Assembly (NCBI RefSeq): GCF_000332995.1 | Contig: NZ_BANS01000015.1 | Location: 124,001-188,000 of the forward strand | Direction: 5' to 3' | Length of the DNA stretch: 64,000 nucleotides | Source of the DNA: Gordonia amicalis NBRC 100051 = JCM 11271 | GTDB taxonomy: Bacteria > Actinomycetota > Actinomycetes > Mycobacteriales > Mycobacteriaceae | In this document: in pieces, positions 34,197 through 43,472 of the stretch | How positions within the stretch are numbered: position 1 is the first letter of the stretch | Layout of the letters: every line of letters begins with the position of its first letter | Notes under the pieces: generated by a model | Seen by the model: only the letters and a program-made list of their open reading frames with translations | Database searches by the model: none | Told to the model about the DNA's origin: nothing | Position numbers and translations under genes: made by a program

Positions 34197-35291
34197 TCAG
34201 CGGTCTCTGGCCGGCGGTTGTCCGACCTCGGGCGGCACGGTCGGCATCACCAGAGTGGTGAGATCACCACGGTCCGCGGAACGGATGGTGGCGGGCTGAG
34301 TGTCGCCTCGGAAGTCGATGAGTACCTCGGCACCGATCGCGGAGCTGATCCCGGGATACAGTGTGATCATCTCGAACCAGATGTCGAGCGATGGACCCCA
34401 CACCGTCGCCGGTATCCGAATGTCGTTTTCCGACTCCAGATCCCGCAGCGTCACCGTCGACTGCTCGACGACCATGCCGATCTGATCCGCGTTCCGTTCC
34501 TCGAGCGCGTTCAGGAACGCCGTGGTGGGTATCGCGGCGCGAGTCGTCACCGGCGGGAGCGCGTCCAGCATGGCGCGATGGTCGGGGAAGGGTTCGGCGA
34601 GCAAGCGGCAGGACCGGTCGCCACGGCCGGTGAGTCGCAGCCACATCTCGTTCTCGTTGGCCTCGATCTCGACTCGCGGGCTACGCCGGAGGTCGGCGAG
34701 GGCCCTGCGCAGATCGCCGCCGTCGACCGTTTCGGCCCAGGTCGTCGGTCGGGAACCGGTCGGTACGACGGTGCGGGTGGCCAGGCGGTAACGGTCGGTG
34801 GCGGTGACGGTCAGACCGTCCGGGCCGGCTTCGAAGCGCACCCCGCCGAGCACCGCGATGTCCGGGTCGGCGGTGGCCGCGGTGACGACCTGCCCGATCG
34901 CCGCTGCCAACACCGGACCGCTGAGTGCCGCGACCGGCTCGACGGACCGGGCGAGGAGGGTGTCCTTGATCTGGAGTGCTTGTCGCCGAGCAGCCGCGGC
35001 ATCGTCGACGACGATGTCCACGTGTTCGTCCACGAGACGGATCGCTTCGACCGGGTCGGCGTCGAGTGCCTTGCCGACCGCCGCGAGCGACATACCGATC
35101 TCGCGTAACCGGCGAAGCAGGACCGCGCGGCGGAGCTGGTCTTCGCCGTAGAGCCGATACCCCGTGGTCGGTGTTATCTGAGCCGGTGGCAACAGCCCGG
35201 CGTCGTCGTAGAAACGGAGGGCGCTGGCGGTCAGCCCGCATCTCTGTGCGAATGAACCGATCGGCATCAACTCGGGATTGGTCACCGTCAC
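34197..35291 (-). CDS. MerR-family regulator fused to DNA polymerase III beta-clamp-like domains
   Basis: The 364-residue protein has a MerR helix-turn-helix at residues 8-75 (IGSFAQRCGLTASALRFYDD, TGYRLYGEDQLRRAVLLRRL), a coiled linker to about 118, then two domains like domains 2 and 3 of the bacterial sliding clamp: LGGVRFEAGPDGLTVTATDRYRLATR near 145-172, and at the end ATIRSADRGDLTTLVMPTVPP, the equivalent of the DnaN terminus. Such fusions are annotated in some actinobacteria as clamp-family MerR proteins, but their function is not known. The clamp part may be a ligand or protein-binding module rather than a processivity factor. It is monocistronic, convergent with eccB. Confidence 0.85.
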   Translation of the reverse strand: MTVTNPELMPIGSFAQRCGLTASALRFYDDAGLLPPAQITPTTGYRLYGEDQLRRAVLLRRLREIGMSLAAVGKALDADPVEAIRLVDEHVDIVVDDAAAARRQALQIKDTLLARSVEPVAALSGPVLAAAIGQVVTAATADPDIAVLGGVRFEAGPDGLTVTATDRYRLATRTVVPTGSRPTTWAETVDGGDLRRALADLRRSPRVEIEANENEMWLRLTGRGDRSCRLLAEPFPDHRAMLDALPPVTTRAAIPTTAFLNALEERNADQIGMVVEQSTVTLRDLESENDIRIPATVWGPSLDIWFEMITLYPGISSAIGAEVLIDFRGDTQPATIRSADRGDLTTLVMPTVPPEVGQPPARDR

Positions 35292-35337
35292 ATCATTCGG
35301 CTTCCAGCTACCTGAAGGTCAAGCACTGAGCCGGCGA

Positions 35338-36501
35338 TCAGGTCAGGGGGCCGCCGACGATGTTGCCGACGATGCCGCGGATGATGTTGGTGCCGTCCTC
35401 GCTGCGCAGTTCGTCGTACCAGGCGGCGGTCTTCTCCGGGTCCTTGCCATGGGTGACGTCGCTGCGCTTGCGGGCGCGGAGCACCAGATCGCCGGCGCGT
35501 TCGGTGCGCGCAGCCTGGTAGGCGTCCAGGGCGGCGATCGGATCGTCGGGGTGGTCGCGGAAGGCGAACTGCAGTGCGACCGCGTCCTCCATCGCCGAAC
35601 ATCCGCCCTGTCCGATGTCGGGGGTGGTGTTGTGCGCGGCGTCGCCGAGCACGGCGACGCGTCCCTTGACCCAGATGTCGAACGGGTCGAGGTCGAGGAT
35701 CTCGACGCGATTGGTGGTCGCGGGATCGAGTTCCGCGATGAGGGTCTGGACGCCGGGCGCCCAGTCGGCGAACTCCGCGGCGAGCACCTCGCGCGCGGTG
35801 CCGCGTTCGAACGGAACGCCCTCGGGCATCGGGACGTCGAAGAAGAAGTAGAAGCGGTTGCCCGCCACCGGCATCACCGACACACGCCGTGAATCACCCA
35901 CGTAGGTGGTCCATTCGGTGGCCGGGCCGATCTTCTCGTCGACCTCGACGAGTCCGTTGAAGTTGACGTACCCCGCGTAACGGCGCGCAACCGGGCCGCC
36001 CAGGACGTATTCGCGGGCCAGTGACCTCGCGCCGTCGGCGCCGATCACGATGTCGCCGGAATCGGTGGTCCCGTCGGCGAATTCGACGGTGGCACGATTC
36101 TCGTCGCTGCGGACCGCCACCATCTCCTTGCCGAAGTGGATGTCGTCGAAACCGTACGCGTCCATCAACATCTGCTGCAGTTCGGCCCGCGCGATCGGGT
36201 ACGGACGCTGACCCACCTCGTCGATGAGTGGCTGCATGCTGAAGCGGCACATGGTGTCACCGGTGAAGCCGTCGACGTAGCTCATCGAGTCGAGGATCCC
36301 GCCGATCTCGGCAGTCTCCTTCTCCAGCCCGAGGTGGTTGAGGCACTTGACGCCGTTGGACCACACCGAGATCGCGGCACCGACGGGCTTGTTCTCGGTG
36401 ACCTGCTCGTAGACCTCGACCTCGAATCCCAGCTGTTCGAGAGCGATGGCCGCCGACATACCGCCCATACCTGCGCCGACGATCACTGCCTTCACGCTCA
36501 C
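35338..36501 (-). CDS. FAD-dependent urate hydroxylase-like monooxygenase (HpxO-like)
   Basis: A 387-residue class A flavoprotein monooxygenase: AVIVGAGMGGMSAAIALEQL for FAD at the N-terminus, IGADGARSLAREYVLGG (DG motif) and GDAAHNTTPDIGQGGCSAMED (GD motif) near 275. Overall pattern is closest to HpxO/urate hydroxylases, including RPYPIARAELQQML. The enzyme would convert urate to 5-hydroxyisourate; related aromatic hydroxylases cannot be excluded. Several GTG codons can start it; 36501 is preferred with GGAG upstream. A TetR gene lies 128 bases upstream in the same direction. Confidence 0.82.
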   Translation of the reverse strand: MSVKAVIVGAGMGGMSAAIALEQLGFEVEVYEQVTENKPVGAAISVWSNGVKCLNHLGLEKETAEIGGILDSMSYVDGFTGDTMCRFSMQPLIDEVGQRPYPIARAELQQMLMDAYGFDDIHFGKEMVAVRSDENRATVEFADGTTDSGDIVIGADGARSLAREYVLGGPVARRYAGYVNFNGLVEVDEKIGPATEWTTYVGDSRRVSVMPVAGNRFYFFFDVPMPEGVPFERGTAREVLAAEFADWAPGVQTLIAELDPATTNRVEILDLDPFDIWVKGRVAVLGDAAHNTTPDIGQGGCSAMEDAVALQFAFRDHPDDPIAALDAYQAARTERAGDLVLRARKRSDVTHGKDPEKTAAWYDELRSEDGTNIIRGIVGNIVGGPLT

Positions 36502-36629
36502 CACCGCTTTCTCCGATGTCACCCGCCGGCCGCTTCTCACCGACACGACACAAGGCTAAGACGCGACCGACGCTGGTGCGCGACCAAACATCTCGTCCGG
36601 CCTACGAGAGGACAGCAGGGGGAGGGGAG

Positions 36630-37256
36630 TCACTGCGAACGGCGGGAGGCCACGAGGGCGGTGACCATCTCCTGCCACTGTGTGGTGATGGTCTCGAGAT
36701 CGAGGCCGACCTCGACCATCAGATACCGGACCGATCCGGCGGCGAGCGGTGCCTGCACGGCCAGCGACATGAAGTCGAGCTCGTCCGCGAAACCCAACTG
36801 CCGCAGCAAGATCTGTACGTGCTGGGTCGACGCGCGACCCACCGGGTGGGTCATGAAGTCGTCCGCGGCCGCCCCGGCCTCCAGCAGGATGTCGAGGTGG
36901 TCGCAGGTGAGTTTGAGTCGGGCGCGGCCGTAGGCCAGCAACCGGTCGAGCGGGGGTGCGCCGGGACCCAGGGGTTCGGGTCCGGACAGGTAGGCCTGCT
37001 GCATCTCGGATTCGGAATGGTCGAGCAGTGCGAGCATCAATCCGGTGCGGTTGCCGAAGCGTCGGAACACCGTGCCCTTGCCCACACCTGCCTCGCGGGC
37101 GACCGCTTCCATGGTGACCGCCGCCGCGCCGTGGTGATCGATCAGGTTTTTGGCGGCAGCCAGCAACAGACGCCGATTTCGCGCGGCGTCGGCACGTTCG
37201 GTCCCCGAGGTGTTGAAGGAGATATGGAGCGGGGAGTGGTCTGGCCCGTTCGGCAC
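36630..37256 (-). CDS. TetR-family transcriptional regulator
   Basis: A 208-residue TetR protein; HTH at residues about 25-70 (NRRLLLAAAKNLIDHHGA, MEAVAREAGVGKGTVFRRFGN), followed by a helical ligand domain. It is divergent from an FMN reductase gene, with palindromes in the 111-base spacer, so that gene is its likely target; this arrangement (TetR next to an NADPH:FMN reductase upstream of nrdH) is conserved in mycobacteria (Rv3055/Rv3054c-like). GTG start. The downstream flavoprotein gene may be co-transcribed. Confidence 0.87.
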   Translation of the reverse strand: MPNGPDHSPLHISFNTSGTERADAARNRRLLLAAAKNLIDHHGAAAVTMEAVAREAGVGKGTVFRRFGNRTGLMLALLDHSESEMQQAYLSGPEPLGPGAPPLDRLLAYGRARLKLTCDHLDILLEAGAAADDFMTHPVGRASTQHVQILLRQLGFADELDFMSLAVQAPLAAGSVRYLMVEVGLDLETITTQWQEMVTALVASRRSQ

Positions 37257-37264
37257 GTGATGAG

Positions 37265-37308
37265 GGTAACTCTTTACCTCGGCCAGGAATCAATCGGACC
37301 CGGGTCCG
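37265..37308. promoter_or_regulatory. Candidate TetR operators between tetR and the FMN reductase gene
   Basis: Two symmetric elements: GGTAA-CTCT-TTACC (37265-37278), 9 bases from the tetR start, and the perfect palindrome CGGACCCGGGTCCG (37295-37308). Either could be the operator of the divergent TetR. Confidence 0.45.
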
Positions 37309-37367
37309 GTTACTTGATGCGTATTCACGGTCCCCTCCGGGCCGATGCCCTCGTCGAAAGGAATGAC

Positions 37368-37925
37368 ATGTCGGATCGAACTGTCGAACTGGTTGCGCTC
37401 GTCGGAAGCCTTCGTGCTGCCTCCGTCAACCGGCAGCTGGCCCAGGTCGCTGCCGACAATGCTCCCGCCGGGGTCGACATCACGGTCGTCGACGATCTCG
37501 GTTCGCTGCCGTTCTACAGCGAGGACATCGACGTCGAGGGCGCCCTCCACGACGGTGTGGTCGCCCTCCGTGAGTCCGTGGCGAAGGCGGACGGAGTGCT
37601 CATCGCCACCCCCGAGTACAACGGCACCATTCCGGCCGCGCTCAAGAACGCCATCGACTGGCTGTCGCGTCCCTACGGCGCCGGGGCTCTGGGCGGCAAG
37701 CCGGTGGCGGTGCTGAGTGCGGGCCTCGGCCAGTACGGCGGACAGTGGACCCGTGAGGACACCCGCAAGTCGGTCGGCATCGCCGGCGCTCGCGCGATCG
37801 AGGAGGCCGACCTCGGTCTGCAGATCCCCGCGCTCCCCGAGGGCGGCCTCACCGATCCCACGATCGTGGCGAAGGTCGTCGCGTCGGTCACCCGCCTCGT
37901 CGACGAGGTCGCCGTCAGCGCCTGA
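37368..37925 (+). CDS. NADPH-dependent FMN reductase family protein
   Basis: A 185-residue flavodoxin-fold enzyme: LVGSLRAASVNRQLAQ at the N-terminus (phosphate-binding loop) and the signature ATPEYNGTIPAALKNAIDWLSRP near residue 85 (quoted as PEYNGTIPAALKNAIDW). It reduces FMN, quinones or azo compounds with NAD(P)H in the cytoplasm. ATG 37368 preceded by AAAGGAA. Divergent from a TetR regulator, followed by a strong terminator and then the nrd operon. Confidence 0.9.
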   Translation: MSDRTVELVALVGSLRAASVNRQLAQVAADNAPAGVDITVVDDLGSLPFYSEDIDVEGALHDGVVALRESVAKADGVLIATPEYNGTIPAALKNAIDWLSRPYGAGALGGKPVAVLSAGLGQYGGQWTREDTRKSVGIAGARAIEEADLGLQIPALPEGGLTDPTIVAKVVASVTRLVDEVAVSA

Positions 37926-37943
37926 CCTGTTCTCTGGTTTCTT

Positions 37944-37978
37944 CGACGCCGCACCGGGCCACGCCCGGTGCGGCGTCG
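37944..37978 (+). terminator. Strong hairpin terminator after the FMN reductase gene
   Basis: Perfect 16-base stem CGACGCCGCACCGGGC / GCCCGGTGCGGCGTCG with a three-base loop, followed by TCTTGT, 18 bases after the stop codon. Confidence 0.8.
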
Positions 37979-38317
37979 TCTTGTCGGCGAGCTGGGGATT
38001 GTGGACATCCGGTGCACATGTTGTGGAGCAGTCCTGGACAACCTGTGAGCGACACGCCGTACGGGCCCGTGACACGCCGGAATTTCGAATCCTGCACCCC
38101 TCCGACCTGCATGTCTTCCACCGATGTTATTCACAACCCCTTGTGGTGAACAGAAATGTCAGCCACTAGGTGTAGTGTTTGCGGTACCAGTCAGGCGGAC
38201 AAGAGGAAGTGGATCTACTCCTCCGGAAACGCCAGGAAGACGGTGACGTAGATCACCATCTTCACGCTGGGAAACTGCACGTCACTGGCGATTCCAACGA
38301 CCGAGGAGAACCTCTCG
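37979..38317. other. Regulatory region of the nrdHIEF operon
   Basis: About 340 bases without a credible gene. It holds two NrdR-type boxes 32 bases apart (38132-38177) and a TAGTGT -10 candidate at 38173-38178 that overlaps the second box. The remaining 140 bases form the nrdH leader. Confidence 0.6.
38132..38177 (+). promoter_or_regulatory. Paired NrdR boxes upstream of nrdH
   Basis: CACAA-CCCC-TTGTG (38132-38145) and CACTA-GGTG-TAGTG (38164-38177): both have perfect five-base arms of the NrdR-box type and start 32 bases apart, about three helical turns, the spacing expected for NrdR pairs. NrdR represses ribonucleotide reductase genes when dATP is plentiful. Confidence 0.65.
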
Positions 38318-38554
38318 ATGTCTTCCATCACCGTCTACACGAAGCCGGCATGTGTCCAGTGCAACGCCACCTACAAGGCCCTGGACAAGCAGGGTCTGTC
38401 CTATGAGGTCGTCGACATCAGTCAGGACCCGGAGGCCCGCGACTATGTGATGGCGCTCGGTTACCTCCAGGCCCCGGTCGTCGTCGCCGGCGACGAGCAC
38501 TGGTCGGGCTTCCGTCCCGACCGCATCAAAGCGCTCGCCACTGCTGCTGCCTGA
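38318..38554 (+). CDS. nrdH: Glutaredoxin-like NrdH
   Basis: A 78-residue NrdH redoxin with the C-x-x-C active site ACVQCNAT (C12, C15), the APVVV cis-proline loop and the WSGFRPDRI motif typical of NrdH. It delivers electrons from thioredoxin reductase to the class Ib ribonucleotide reductase NrdE. First gene of nrdHIEF behind two NrdR boxes; the 230-base gap to nrdI is unusually wide for this operon and shows no gene. Confidence 0.96.
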   Translation: MSSITVYTKPACVQCNATYKALDKQGLSYEVVDISQDPEARDYVMALGYLQAPVVVAGDEHWSGFRPDRIKALATAAA

Positions 38555-38784
38555 TCTCCGCAGTCTGCTGTCACCGTCGACCGGGGTGCGGGTGCGATCC
38601 GAAGGGGTAGCCGGATCCGCCGCGTCGGGATGTGACAGTCGAGAGTGACTCCGGTCTCGGATCGGGAAATGGTCACGAGGGTTCCGGTGTTGGAATCAGA
38701 AGGCGTCGGTGATCGGCGCCGTCGATCAGAACGCAAACGAACAGACGTTCCACACGGTCATCGTCAGCAGGGTTGGAGGGAGAC

Positions 38785-39249
38785 ATGTCGGCCACGTCGC
38801 CGTTGATCGTCTACTTCTCCTCGGTCTCCGAGAACACCCACCGATTCGTCGAGAAGCTGGATATGCGCTCGGTGCGTATCCCGCTGACCGGAGCAGCCGG
38901 TGAATTCCGTGTCGACGAGCCCTACGTGCTGATCTGCCCGACCTACGGGGGAGGCAAGGCGACGGGCAAGCCCGGCGGTTTCGTCCCCAAGCAGGTCATC
39001 CGCTTTCTCAACGACGAACACAACCGATCCCTCATCACGGGGGTGATCGCGGCCGGCAACACGAACTTCGGTGAGGAGTTCTGCTACGCCGGCGACATCA
39101 TCTCGCGCAAATGTCGCGTGCCCTACCTGTACCGATTCGAATTGATGGGCACCACCGACGACGTCGACCGCGTGCGTACGGGACTGGCCGACTTCGCCCA
39201 GGGTCCCGCGTTCGCGGCAACCGGTTCCCTCCACGCCGCACCCGCCTGA
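38785..39249 (+). CDS. nrdI: Flavodoxin-like NrdI
   Basis: A 154-residue flavodoxin-fold protein: [19 protein letters not shown] binds FMN phosphate, followed by [17 protein letters not shown] and [21 protein letters not shown], all NrdI signatures. NrdI supplies the oxidant used to assemble the dimanganese tyrosyl-radical cofactor of NrdF. ATG 38785 has GGAGGGAG upstream; the longer TTG start is less likely. Confidence 0.95.
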   Translation: MSATSPLIVYFSSVSENTHRFVEKLDMRSVRIPLTGAAGEFRVDEPYVLICPTYGGGKATGKPGGFVPKQVIRFLNDEHNRSLITGVIAAGNTNFGEEFCYAGDIISRKCRVPYLYRFELMGTTDDVDRVRTGLADFAQGPAFAATGSLHAAPA

Positions 39250-39348
39250 CAGTCGGCCGGGCGCGCCGCCACCGGACTGTCACACCCCGCCCATACTCTG
39301 CCCATGAGGCACTTGGTAAGCCACCACTATCCGCAGGAGTCATCTGTC

Positions 39349-41541
39349 GTGTCGCCCACCGCCGCCGTCTCGGACACCTCTTCAGCAAGTAAGTCGGGCG
39401 TGCATGCCGGCCCGTCGGGTCATGAGCCCGGCGAGCTGGACTTCCACGCGCTCAACGCGATGCTCAACCTGTACGACGCCGACGGCAAGATCCAGTTCGA
39501 CAAGGATCGTGAGGCCGCGCGCCAGTACTTCCTGCAGCACGTCAACCAGAACACCGTGTTCTTCCACGACCTCGACGAGAAGCTCGACTACCTCGTCGAG
39601 GAGAACTACTACGAGCCCGAGGTCCTCGCCAAGTACGACCGCGAGTTCGTGAAGGGCCTGTTCAAGCACGCCTACGACAAGAAGTTCCGGTTCCCGACGT
39701 TCCTCGGGGCGTTCAAGTACTACACGAGCTACACGCTCAAGACCTTCGACGGCAAGCGCTACCTGGAGCGCTTCGAGGATCGTGTCTGCATGGTGGCGCT
39801 GACGCTGGCCGACGGCGACAAGGCACTGGCCCGTGACCTGGTCGACGAGATCATCTCCGGTCGCTTCCAGCCGGCCACGCCGACCTTCCTCAACTCGGGC
39901 AAGAAGCAGCGCGGCGAGCCGGTCTCGTGCTTCCTGCTCCGCATCGAGGACAACATGGAGTCGATCGGCCGCTCGATCAACTCGGCCCTGCAGCTGTCCA
40001 AGCGCGGTGGCGGAGTTGCGCTGCTGCTCTCCAACATTCGTGAGCACGGCGCTCCGATCAAGAAGATCGAGAACCAGAGCTCGGGTGTCATCCCGATCAT
40101 GAAGCTGCTCGAGGACTCCTTCTCCTACGCCAACCAGCTCGGTGCGCGTCAGGGCGCGGGTGCGGTCTACCTGCACGCCCACCACCCCGACATCTACCGC
40201 TTCCTCGACACCAAACGCGAGAACGCGGACGAGAAGATCCGCATCAAGACGCTGTCGCTCGGCGTGGTCATCCCGGACATCACGTTCCAGCTGGCCAAGG
40301 CCAACGACGACATGTACCTGTTCAGCCCGTACGACGTCGAACGCGTCTACGGCGTGCCGTTCGCCGACATCAACGTCACCGACCGCTACCACGAGATGGT
40401 CGAGGATCGTCGTATCCGCAAGACCAAGATCAAGGCCCGCGAGTTCTTCCAGACCCTCGCCGAGCTGCAGTTCGAGTCGGGCTACCCCTACATCATGTTC
40501 GAGGACACGGTGAACCGGTCGAACCCCATCGACGGCAAGATCACCCACTCCAACCTGTGTTCGGAGATCCTGCAGGTCTCGACGGCGTCGACCTTCAACG
40601 ACGATCTGTCGTACTCCCATGTGGGCAAGGACATCTCGTGCAACCTGGGGTCGCTCAACATCGCCAAGACGATGGACTCGCCGGACATCGGCCAGACCAT
40701 CGAGACCGCGATCCGCGGACTCACCGCGGTGAGCGATCAGACCTCGATCACCTCGGTGCCCTCGATCGAGCACGGCAACAACAACTCTCACGCCATCGGT
40801 CTCGGCCAGATGAACCTGCACGGCTACCTGGCCCGCGAGCGCATCTTCTACGGCAGCGAAGAGGGCATCGACTTCACGAACATCTACTTCTACACGGTGC
40901 TCTTCCACGCACTGCGCGCGTCGAACCGGATCGCCCGCGAGCGCGGCCAGGCGTTCACCGGCTTCGAGAAGTCGAAGTACGCGTCGGGTGAGTTCTTCGA
41001 CAAGTACACCAACAAGGCATGGGAGCCGGAGACCCAGAAGGTGCGGGACATCTTCGGGCAGGCGGGCATCCACATCCCGACCCAGGACGACTGGCGCGAG
41101 CTGAAGGAAGCCGTGCAGCGCGACGGCATCTACAACCAGAACCTGCAGGCGGTTCCGCCGACCGGTTCGATCAGCTACATCAACCACTCGACCAGCTCGA
41201 TCCACCCGGTCGCGGCGAAGATCGAGATCCGCAAGGAAGGCAAGATCGGTCGCGTCTACTACCCGGCGCCGTACATGACCAACGACAACCTGGAGTACTA
41301 CCAGGACGCGTACGAGATCGGGTACGAGAAGATCATCGACACCTACGCGGCGGCGACCCAGCACGTCGACCAGGGCCTGAGCCTGACCCTGTTCTTCAAG
41401 GACACCGCCACCACGCGCGACGTCAACAGGGCGCAGATCTACGCATGGCGCAAGGGGATCAAGACGCTGTACTACATCCGTCTGCGCCAGATCGCCCTTG
41501 AGGGGACCGAGGTGGAGGGCTGCGTGTCATGCATGCTGTGA
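39349..41541 (+). CDS. nrdE: Class Ib ribonucleotide reductase alpha subunit NrdE
   Basis: A catalytic subunit of about 730 residues: [49 protein letters not shown] (catalytic Asn-Leu-Cys-x-Glu), and the C-terminal redox pair in GCVSCML. It reduces ribonucleoside diphosphates with electrons from NrdH. It lacks the N-terminal ATP-cone of class Ia enzymes. Start GTG 39349 preceded by AGGAG agrees with the family length; an in-frame ATG at 39304 just behind a TACTCT element is an alternative. Confidence 0.96.
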   Translation: MSPTAAVSDTSSASKSGVHAGPSGHEPGELDFHALNAMLNLYDADGKIQFDKDREAARQYFLQHVNQNTVFFHDLDEKLDYLVEENYYEPEVLAKYDREFVKGLFKHAYDKKFRFPTFLGAFKYYTSYTLKTFDGKRYLERFEDRVCMVALTLADGDKALARDLVDEIISGRFQPATPTFLNSGKKQRGEPVSCFLLRIEDNMESIGRSINSALQLSKRGGGVALLLSNIREHGAPIKKIENQSSGVIPIMKLLEDSFSYANQLGARQGAGAVYLHAHHPDIYRFLDTKRENADEKIRIKTLSLGVVIPDITFQLAKANDDMYLFSPYDVERVYGVPFADINVTDRYHEMVEDRRIRKTKIKAREFFQTLAELQFESGYPYIMFEDTVNRSNPIDGKITHSNLCSEILQVSTASTFNDDLSYSHVGKDISCNLGSLNIAKTMDSPDIGQTIETAIRGLTAVSDQTSITSVPSIEHGNNNSHAIGLGQMNLHGYLARERIFYGSEEGIDFTNIYFYTVLFHALRASNRIARERGQAFTGFEKSKYASGEFFDKYTNKAWEPETQKVRDIFGQAGIHIPTQDDWRELKEAVQRDGIYNQNLQAVPPTGSISYINHSTSSIHPVAAKIEIRKEGKIGRVYYPAPYMTNDNLEYYQDAYEIGYEKIIDTYAAATQHVDQGLSLTLFFKDTATTRDVNRAQIYAWRKGIKTLYYIRLRQIALEGTEVEGCVSCML

Positions 41542-41594
41542 CCCCCTGCTCCGCAATGCCTTTCAGCAATCCCGGCCCCCACACGACCCGTTAG

Positions 41595-42614
<1,020 letters not shown>

Positions 42615-42628
42615 GATCCCGCCCGATA

Positions 42629-42667
42629 TATAGCCCGGAGCCGCGCTCAACGCGGGTTCGGGCTATA
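42629..42667. terminator. Terminator between nrdF and the SWIM gene
   Basis: TATAGCCCG / CGGGCTATA outer stem with an inner CCGCG / CGCGG stem, followed by AAAT on the + strand. It lies 15 bases after nrdF and overlaps the last codons of the convergent SWIM gene, so it probably acts in both directions. Confidence 0.7.
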
Positions 42668-43472
42668 AATCTGTGGCGGTCAGGCGGTCGTAGAGATCGC
42701 CGAGTTCGTCGATCGCCTCGGCGATGTCGGCCGGCGCCACCCCGGTGGCACGCAGCGCGGCGCGCAGATCCGCGCCGTCGAGCGCGGTGAGGGGATTCAT
42801 CCGCGGGACCGAGGGCAGCGGCGGCCGCGTCGACGCGGTGCCGTAGAAGTCGTCGGGCCGCAGCGTTCCCGACGATGAGTCGTCGTCGGCGACGGGGGAG
42901 GGCGCGGGGCGCGAGTCGATCTCGGCGAGCAGGTCGCGCAGGTCGGTACCCATCACGGTCAGCAGCGTCAGCGGCGACCGATCGATCTCGGCGGCGATCT
43001 CATAACTGGTCACCAGGGCGTGGACGCACCTCGGTGCCTCGTCCGGACAGGTGCAGTCGGTCGCGACGTCCGCCGATTCGGTGGGGACGAGCAGCTCACC
43101 GAGGATCGGTGGCTGCTCACCGCGGGTGAGTCGCATGAGTTCTTCGACGCCGCCGCGGTCACGGAGCAGACCGGCGAGAGTCGGGGTGTCGACGGTCCGG
43201 GTGGTGATGATGACGTCGAACGGTTCGAGTTGGGTGCCCTCCACCGAAGCCGTCACCTGGCCTGCCCCGATCCGCAGACCACGCACATGCCGGTCGCGGA
43301 AGTACCTGCGCGCCTTGGTGACATGTCGGCTGTCGGCGACCGCCTCACCGTCGGCGCCACGGCCCTCGACCACGTCGACGAACGCCCGCGACCACGGGGT
43401 GAGACCGTACCCGCGGACCGCGATGGTGCCCCGTTCGCCTTTACGCTGGGTACCCTTCTTGCGCACGGTCAT
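42663..43472 (-). CDS. SWIM zinc finger protein
   Basis: A 269-residue protein with the SWIM motif C-x-C-x6-C-x-H: DCTCPDEAPRCVHALV near residue 140. The N-terminal part (GYGLTPWSRAFVDVVE, RRYFRDRHVRGLRIGAGQV) is typical of bacterial SWIM proteins encoded next to SNF2 helicases. SWIM fingers bind DNA or proteins. Its ATG overlaps the helicase stop (ATGA), so the pair is translationally coupled and probably works as a complex remodelling nucleic-acid-protein assemblies. Specific process unknown. Confidence 0.87.
   Translation of the reverse strand: MTVRKKGTQRKGERGTIAVRGYGLTPWSRAFVDVVEGRGADGEAVADSRHVTKARRYFRDRHVRGLRIGAGQVTASVEGTQLEPFDVIITTRTVDTPTLAGLLRDRGGVEELMRLTRGEQPPILGELLVPTESADVATDCTCPDEAPRCVHALVTSYEIAAEIDRSPLTLLTVMGTDLRDLLAEIDSRPAPSPVADDDSSSGTLRPDDFYGTASTRPPLPSVPRMNPLTALDGADLRAALRATGVAPADIAEAIDELGDLYDRLTATDL

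Noticed and set aside
39382-41364. 660-residue open frame opposite nrdE
   Set aside because: Antisense shadow of a well-supported gene; low-complexity Val/Leu/Asp/Arg composition.
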